NCBI GenBank assembly: GCA_016748015.1
Contig: JAAOMT010000187.1
Span: forward strand, 130,087-194,086
Length of the DNA stretch: 64,000 nucleotides
From: Geosiphon pyriformis
Lineage: Eukaryota > Glomeromycota > Glomeromycetes > Archaeosporales > Geosiphonaceae
Direction of reading: 5' to 3'
Shown: positions 58,599 to 64,000 of the stretch, in pieces
Layout of the letters: each line of letters starts with the position of its first letter
How positions within the stretch are numbered: the stretch's first letter is position 1
Notes under the pieces: generated by a model
What the model saw: only the letters and a program-made list of their open reading frames with translations
The model's database searches: none
Told to the model about the DNA's origin: nothing
Position numbers and translations under genes: made by a program

Positions 58599-59577
58599 TA
58601 TTACTGGAGGTTTTTGGTCTCTTCTTAGCTCTTGTATGTTGGTTGTAATGCTGTTAATTCATGACTATGGGAAGTGTTTGAACCTCTGATAACTGAATTT
58701 ATCTTCAAATTATTTCCTATAATTTGAACTGCTGGGCTTATAAGTAGAATGGCCAATTCCATGCCAGTTATTTTGTATAGTTATATTGTAGTAAATGTCA
58801 ACTCTTTCCCAGGAATTGCTCATCTGGAAGCTTACTAAAAATGTGTAGTTACTTTGCTGTGAAAGTCAACTCTTCTACAGGAATTTCGTCTGTAGGCTAC
58901 CCTAATGATTGTAATAAGAAAAATAAAAGAAAAATAAAAGAAATGTAAAAGAAATAGAATTTTATCAAGGGAAACGTTTTTCTATCCAGGCCTGGAGTCA
59001 CTAACAGTTTTATTGAAATTGGTAGCTAATCAATTTCAAAACTGTTTTAGTAGGAATTGGTTAATTTTACAAGGGAAAATGATTAAGGATTTGATTTTTC
59101 GAATTATTTGATATTTATTTCGTTTTTTGTGTGTATAAAGAATAATTCTAATTGTTAAATCTGAAGTAAGATATATTTTTTCGAAGAGAGAAGCTCTTTT
59201 TTTATACAACTTGTCATAACACTATTCTATAAACTTGAACTTTGTTTTTTTCTACAATTTTGTTAAACTAAGACTACATTTCGGCAAACTACAAGTTATT
59301 TCTGTAAACTATTAGATATTTCAGTGAACTATCAATTATTTTGGCAAATTTTTACAAATTTTGGCAAACTTTTTGAATGTTACATAGTTTGGGGTATTGC
59401 ATGATTGATTATCACAATTAGGTTATATTTGTGTTATATACAAATTAGGTTATTAATTAAATGATAATTTTGGATATTTTGCTAATGTAATAAGTGATAA
59501 TTTGAAATGCTAATTAATGATAAGAATTATAAGGGTAATTTCATGCTAAACAATATCTCTAATTTTGTCTGGTAACA
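58599..59577 (-). repeat. Gypsy-A-2 3' LTR
   Basis: 979 bp; on the plus strand it starts TATTACTGGAGG (TGTTA with G to A) and ends GGTAACA. The tandem array is complete at about 59270-59380. Confidence 0.9.
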
Positions 59578-59589
59578 TAACCTCCTCCT

Positions 59590-60255
59590 CAAGACTGAGC
59601 TCCGTCGAAGTCCAAGTACTGTCTGTAATTTCCAGATAGTAATCCAAAATTATTGAAAAAATTTGGTCTGAAAATTGTTGAAATTTCAGTTTTGTGAACT
59701 TTCCAATATATTGAATCTTCAAAGATTGTAAAATTAGGTTTTGTAGAACGTTTTCACAGGTGTAAAATAGGTTATAAAGTCTAAGAGCAGCTCTTAATTT
59801 ATAATGACTGTTTGTAGGTCCAGCTGTTGTCTTGAATTCATTGTGGAGTTGTTTCTGAAGAGCTTCTTTTGTGAGGTTTGCTGCTGTAAGCTCTCATTTT
59901 CGTTTGTGAAGTGTTTTTTCAATGTAGAAATATCTATATATTGGAGTATAGTCATAGTTTTCTTCGTTAAAACACAGTTGAAGTTTTTGTTGAATAGTAG
60001 CATTTGGTGGAATACTAATAGGAGTGAGCATTAAGTTTTCTCTTAAAGCAAGCTTTAAAAGTTCTGGCAGATGAATTCCAGAATAACTTCTTGTGTTCTT
60101 TTTATATGGGTGATATTTTTGTGAATTTGGGGCTGAATTTGTAACTACTTCTGTTTGGGTATAATTAATGTGGTTTTCAGTAACAGTAATGGATAATTCG
60201 GGTATTGTTTTTAAAGCTAACATTAGTTTTTGGGATAATTGTTGAATGTTTTAAG
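59590..60255 (-). pseudogene. Gypsy-A-2 ORF3
   Basis: 59894-60223 encodes MLALKTIPELSITVTENHIN through PIYRYFYIEKTLHKRK without a stop, longer than in Gypsy-A-1. After a frame break the second half follows to LDFDGAQS just before the polypurine tract. The Gln in NSQKYH here is a TGA in Gypsy-A-1. Confidence 0.72.
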
Positions 60256-60434
60256 GAATAGTCATTATAAGAGATTTGAAATAAAAGAAAATTATTTTTG
60301 GTGTATGGGTTTTTATGTTATTTTTGTTTTGTTTTTGTGAGATTGTTTCTAAATTATAAGGAGATAACTATAATAAATTTAAGTTAAGTGTTCAAGTTGG
60401 GAGGTTGTTCAATAACAACTATTGGTTCTAAATT

Positions 60435-61790
60435 TTAGAGAATATCTTCAGGATTGATTAAAGGAAAATGTATACCAATTTGTGGATTTAATAGTTCAGG
60501 ATTGTTTCTGGAATTATAGTGTTTCAAACAATCTCCATGTGCAACTTTTGCTAGAATTTTGTTATCAAGTCTTAGCTTATATAATCTGTTGCCTAAAACT
60601 TTATGGATAAAAAATGGTTCATCCCATTTATTTTCAAATTTCCCACTCCATTGTTTTTCAGCTTTAGTTCTGTGTAAGAGAACTTTGTTTCCAATTTTAA
60701 ATCCATTGGTAACTGGAGGCAATTTGTTGTTATGTCATTTTTTTTGTTGAGCTTGGGAGTATTCAATATGAGTGGCTGCTATTTATCGTTTTCCTTCCAA
60801 TGTGCTAAGCAGAGTGTAGGCTCTTCATTGAAGTGTTTCCTGGAAATTGTTTTTATCAATTGGTTGTGCTAAGTATGTTTTCACTGTGAAACTAATTGGT
60901 AACATTGTTGTCCTTCCATAAATTAAATCAAATAGTGTGTGTTTTATAGTATCTTGTTTTAGTGTTCTGTATACTAGTAATACTGATGGAATAAAAATAT
61001 CCCATTCTTGCTCAAAATTGGTTGAAACTTTGGCTAATGATTCACACAATGTTCTGTTGAAACATTCTACAAGTTCATTTGTTTGTGGATGGTAGGGCAA
61101 AAATAATAGTCTCTTGACATTAAATCGTTCACAAATTTCTTGGATTAAATTGTTCACGAAATGTGTTTCTTGATCAGATAAAAGTTCTATTGGGCATCCA
61201 TGTCTACAAATAATGTCTTCATAGATAAAGTTTGCTATTGATTTCGTATCTGCTCATTGAATGGCTCTGGCTTCAGGCCATTTGGTGAGATAGTCTACAG
61301 CTACTGCAATATAATGGTTTCCTTGGTTTGTGATAGAGAGTGGTCCAACTAGATCAATACCAACTCAGTCAAATGGCTGTCCAACTTTGATTGAGTTTAA
61401 AGGTTCTGTAGGATGAGTTCCTTCTCTTCTTTGACAACTATTATAAGATTTAATGTATTTATGAATGTCTTTTCTCATTTAAGGCCAAAAGTAATATTCT
61501 ATTGTTCTCTGAGTGGTGCTGTCTTTTTCTAAATGTGCTGATGAAGGGTCTGAGTGCATGTTATATAAAATGGTTTTTTTTTTATGTTCTTGTATTAATC
61601 TGAGCAGATTGTCTGGGTTTCTGAAGTTTCGATAATAAATAATATTGTTGTGTAAGAAGTATTGTTTGGCTTGTTGTTGTAACTGATGTTTTTCATCTAA
61701 GAACCAATCTGTTGGGATTGTTAATGTCTCCAGATATTGTTTAAGATTGTTGTAGTTTTCAGGGTTCATTGTTTGTTGTTTTGTTGTTAA
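60435..61790 (-). pseudogene. Gypsy-A-2 integrase (broken)
   Basis: The zinc region begins with MNPENYNNLKQYLETL at 61769; the core has VG-DP-like and LSDQETHFVNN segments, with GTHF changed to ETHF; NELVECFNRTL keeps the Glu. The C-terminus (60435-60722) has FKIGNKVLLHRTKAEKQW and KWDEPFFIHKV. It shares the TGA in AIQ-x-AD with Gypsy-A-1 and has a further stop after YYFWP. Confidence 0.85.
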
Positions 61791-61829
61791 TTCAAATGGG
61801 TGTTGTTTTTATGTTCTAATCTTGCCTCA

Positions 61830-63486
61830 TTCTTGAGAGACAATCAATGTTGGTGTAGAGTTTTCCTGGTTTGTGGTGTACAATATATCAGTAGTTGGCT
61901 AAAAATTTTGTCCATCGGGTTTGTTTTGCATTCAGTTGGGTGTTTTTGTTTTGAAGCCATTTAAGTCCAATATTATCAATGATAATATTGAATTCTTTAG
62001 GCCTGAGATAAAGGTTAAAGTGGTGTAGAGCCCAAATTATGGCTGCTGTTTCTAGTTCTGTGGCAGGGTAGTTTTTCTCGGCTGGTTTTAATGTTCTGCT
62101 AGCATAAGCAATTACTCGTTCATTTCTGTTGTCATCTAATTGTGATAAGATGGCACCAAAGACAGTATAAGAAGCATTTGTAGCTAGTCGAAATTGGTTA
62201 CTGAAGTCTGGGTAGGCGAGAATTGGAGCTGTTGTCAGCTTTTCCTTGAGAATTTCAAAAGCTTTTTGGTGTTTTTCTATCTATTTGTATTTGACGTTTT
62301 TAGTAGTAAGCTGGTTGAGGGGTTTTGCAATTTCTGAGAATCTTTTGATGAATTTTCGGTAATAGGAAGCTAATCCAATAAATCCTCTCAATTCTGTGGT
62401 ATTTTGTGGAGTCTTGAAGTTTTTGACAGTGCTGATTTTTCCAGGATCTGGTTTAATTCCATCTTTGCTAACAATGTGACCAAGAAAGGCCAGACTTGTT
62501 TTTCCGAAGTAGCATTTTTCGATGTTCAGTTTTAATTCTGCTTTCCATAATCATTGAAAAACTTTGCACAGGTGTTTTAAGTATAATTCAAAAGATGGTG
62601 AATAAACATCAGTATCATCGAGATAGACAACTACTGATTTCCAAAGGAGGCCTTTGTAAACAACATCCATGAGTCTTTGGAATGTTGCTGGTACATTGCA
62701 TAATCCGAAAGACATTACGTTAAACTCATAGTTTCCTCCTTGAGTGATGAATGCTGTTTTGAGATGATCTTTGGGATCCATGGCAACTTGCCAGTATTCA
62801 CTTTCTAGATCTAGTGTTGAAAAGTATTTGGATTTTCCAAGGGCATCTAACATGTCATTGATTTGGGGAAGAGGGTAGGCATCTCCAATAATGACACTAT
62901 TGAGTTGTCAATAATCAACACAAAATCGTATCTTTCCATTTTTCTTCTTAACTAGAACCACAAGTGAGGCCCATGGACTCATTAATGATTGGATAAGCCT
63001 ATTGTTAAGCATCTATTGTACTTCTTCTCAAATAAATTGGTGACTTTCTGGAGCAACTCGGTAGGCTTGTTGTCGCCTTGGTTTGGCATCTCTTGTATAG
63101 ATTTGGTGTTGAACCAAATCAGTTCTTCCTAAGTTATTGTTGTTTTCAGCAAAGATATTGGCAAATTCTGCAATTAGCTTTTTAAGCTGGTTTTGTTGTT
63201 GTGGTTCAAGTTGTTCCATGTTGATTCGAGATAGTTTTTCTATAACAACATAGTAGTTTTCAGAGCTGGTGTTTGGGTTGATTTTTGGTAGTAAATATCC
63301 AATAATTTCAGAGAAATCGGGAATTGTTTGGGGTAATTCTTGTTGAAAGATATTATTGTGAATAACTCCAATTTCTAAGTTATTTAATAAAACTATGAGG
63401 AAATTGTTGGAATTGTAAAAAGTAACTCGGATTTTCTTTGTTCCTTCTGGAATATAAATATTTGGGATCGAGATATTATATTCCAA
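61830..63486 (-). pseudogene. Gypsy-A-2 RT and RNase H (broken)
   Basis: RT: VKKKNGKIRFCVDY, STLDLESEYWQVAMD, FNVMSFGLCNVPATFQRLMD, catalytic box VVVYLDDTDVY near 62605-62640 (intact Asp pair). RNase H starts FRLATNAS, with the first Asp changed to Asn, and ends VDCLSRM. RT is split by a TGA after SHQFI, where Gypsy-A-1 has CGA, and by the shared TGA in CVDY-x-QLN. 63028-63486 covers the beta-rich spacer before RT. Confidence 0.87.
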
Positions 63487-63639
63487 GCAGATTTGTTCAT
63501 TGAATTCAAAAATTTGTTGTGTGGTTGTTGGCTTTTCACAAGTATAAATTTTGGGGTGTTCTTCAAAGGGTGAAATGGTAATTGGTTGTGGAAGTCGTAA
63601 AATTTGGTGAGATTCTTTCTGTTCGTTAAGGGCTATGTT

Positions 63640-64000
63640 TACTGGAACTGTAAATTGTCCAGTTAAACCAAAACCTTAGGTTCCTCTTTCACTTTTTTCC
63701 AATAGTTCTCTTTGATTGACTAATTGTAAACCCGAAATGTTGGTTAAGGGTAAATAAATGACTTGGGCAATTTTCTCAACATGTTCAATCTTAAATGGCT
63801 TGTTAGTTTTGTTTTGGAATATTACTGTTATGTTACCAGTATATCCAGCATCAATTATTCCTCCTCTGACATTGATTCCTTTGCTTGCTAGAGAGGATCA
63901 GAAGGTGATTTGAACCATTGCTCCTGGCAGGATTTCGAGAGCAATTTTGAGATTGATTTTTGTGAGAAATTTGGGTTTGAGAATGAGAGTATTCTTGTCT
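63640..64000 (-). pseudogene. Gypsy-A-2 dUTPase domain (truncated by window end)
   Basis: Reads LEILPGAMVQI, SSLASKGINVRGGIIDAGYTGNI in two adjoining motifs, VEKIAQVIYLPL, and GFGLTGQFTV. It keeps Pro-Gly before motif 2 and Gly in GYTGNI, both lost in Gypsy-A-1. Stops: TGA (complement 63898-63900), where the family has the Arg before SSLA, and TAA just before GFGLTG. Motif 1 lies outside the window. Confidence 0.85.

Larger units (their letters stand above)
58599..64000 (-). mobile_element. Gypsy-A-2, minus-strand copy running past the window end
   Basis: 3' LTR (58599-59577), polypurine tract, ORF3, integrase, RNase H, RT and dUTPase follow in minus-strand order, each aligning with Gypsy-A-1. 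The element enters the dUTPase at 64000 and continues outside. It carries its own set of stops, some shared with Gypsy-A-1 and some not. Confidence 0.92.

Overview
The window reads as transposon-dense, AT-rich fungal nuclear DNA. It holds one host gene: SEC31, the COPII coat subunit, at 4340-9323, with eleven exons and short introns. An arbuscular mycorrhizal fungus (Glomeromycotina, Rhizophagus/Gigaspora-like) is my best guess, from the AT richness, the short-intron gene and the load of LINE and Ty3 elements. This is inference; no marker gene here proves it.

Layout. 1-286: 3' end of a Gypsy-A LTR, sitting in a reverse-strand LINE (LINE-A, 287-3190). 3191-4219: AT-rich, no gene. 4220-9323: SEC31 and its upstream region. 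9324-13095: AT-rich DNA, including a heavily decayed Gypsy-B copy (11140-12607) and a probable LINE 5' region (12608-13095). 13096-19639: LINE-B. 19640-20921: the 3' third of a much older LINE (LINE-E). 20922-31106: a full-length Ty3/gypsy element (Gypsy-A-1) with a scaffold gap. 31330-38224: LINE-C, the best preserved LINE. 38641-40107: decayed Gypsy-A LTR, split by unknown DNA and cut by LINE-D (40108-46483). 48069-50685: short non-autonomous Gypsy-B element with two LTRs and a 4-bp target duplication. 50772-51630: related solo LTR. 51640-52210: relic of the LINE 5' region. 53023-54659: relic pogo/Tigger-type DDE transposase. 54715-55140: ~57-bp minisatellite. 55376-58598: Gypsy-B remnants, the last cut inside its integrase by Gypsy-A-2 (58599 to beyond the window end).

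How the parts work. Gypsy-A encodes Gag with a CCHC knuckle, an aspartic protease, a Cys-rich module, a dUTPase with all five motifs recognisable, reverse transcriptase, RNase H and integrase. A further conserved ORF (ORF3) of unknown function follows and is shared with Gypsy-B. The LINEs carry ORF1 (nucleic-acid binding, CCHC knuckle) and ORF2 (APE-type endonuclease, reverse transcriptase, RNase H); in all four copies the two ORFs overlap by four bases (ATGA).

All element copies are broken. Stops fall almost only where a C-to-T or G-to-A transition would make them. Comparing the two Gypsy-A copies shows TGA in one against CGA or CAA in the other, the pattern of CpG deamination. The AT-rich 'empty' DNA is, at least in several places, the end state of this decay.
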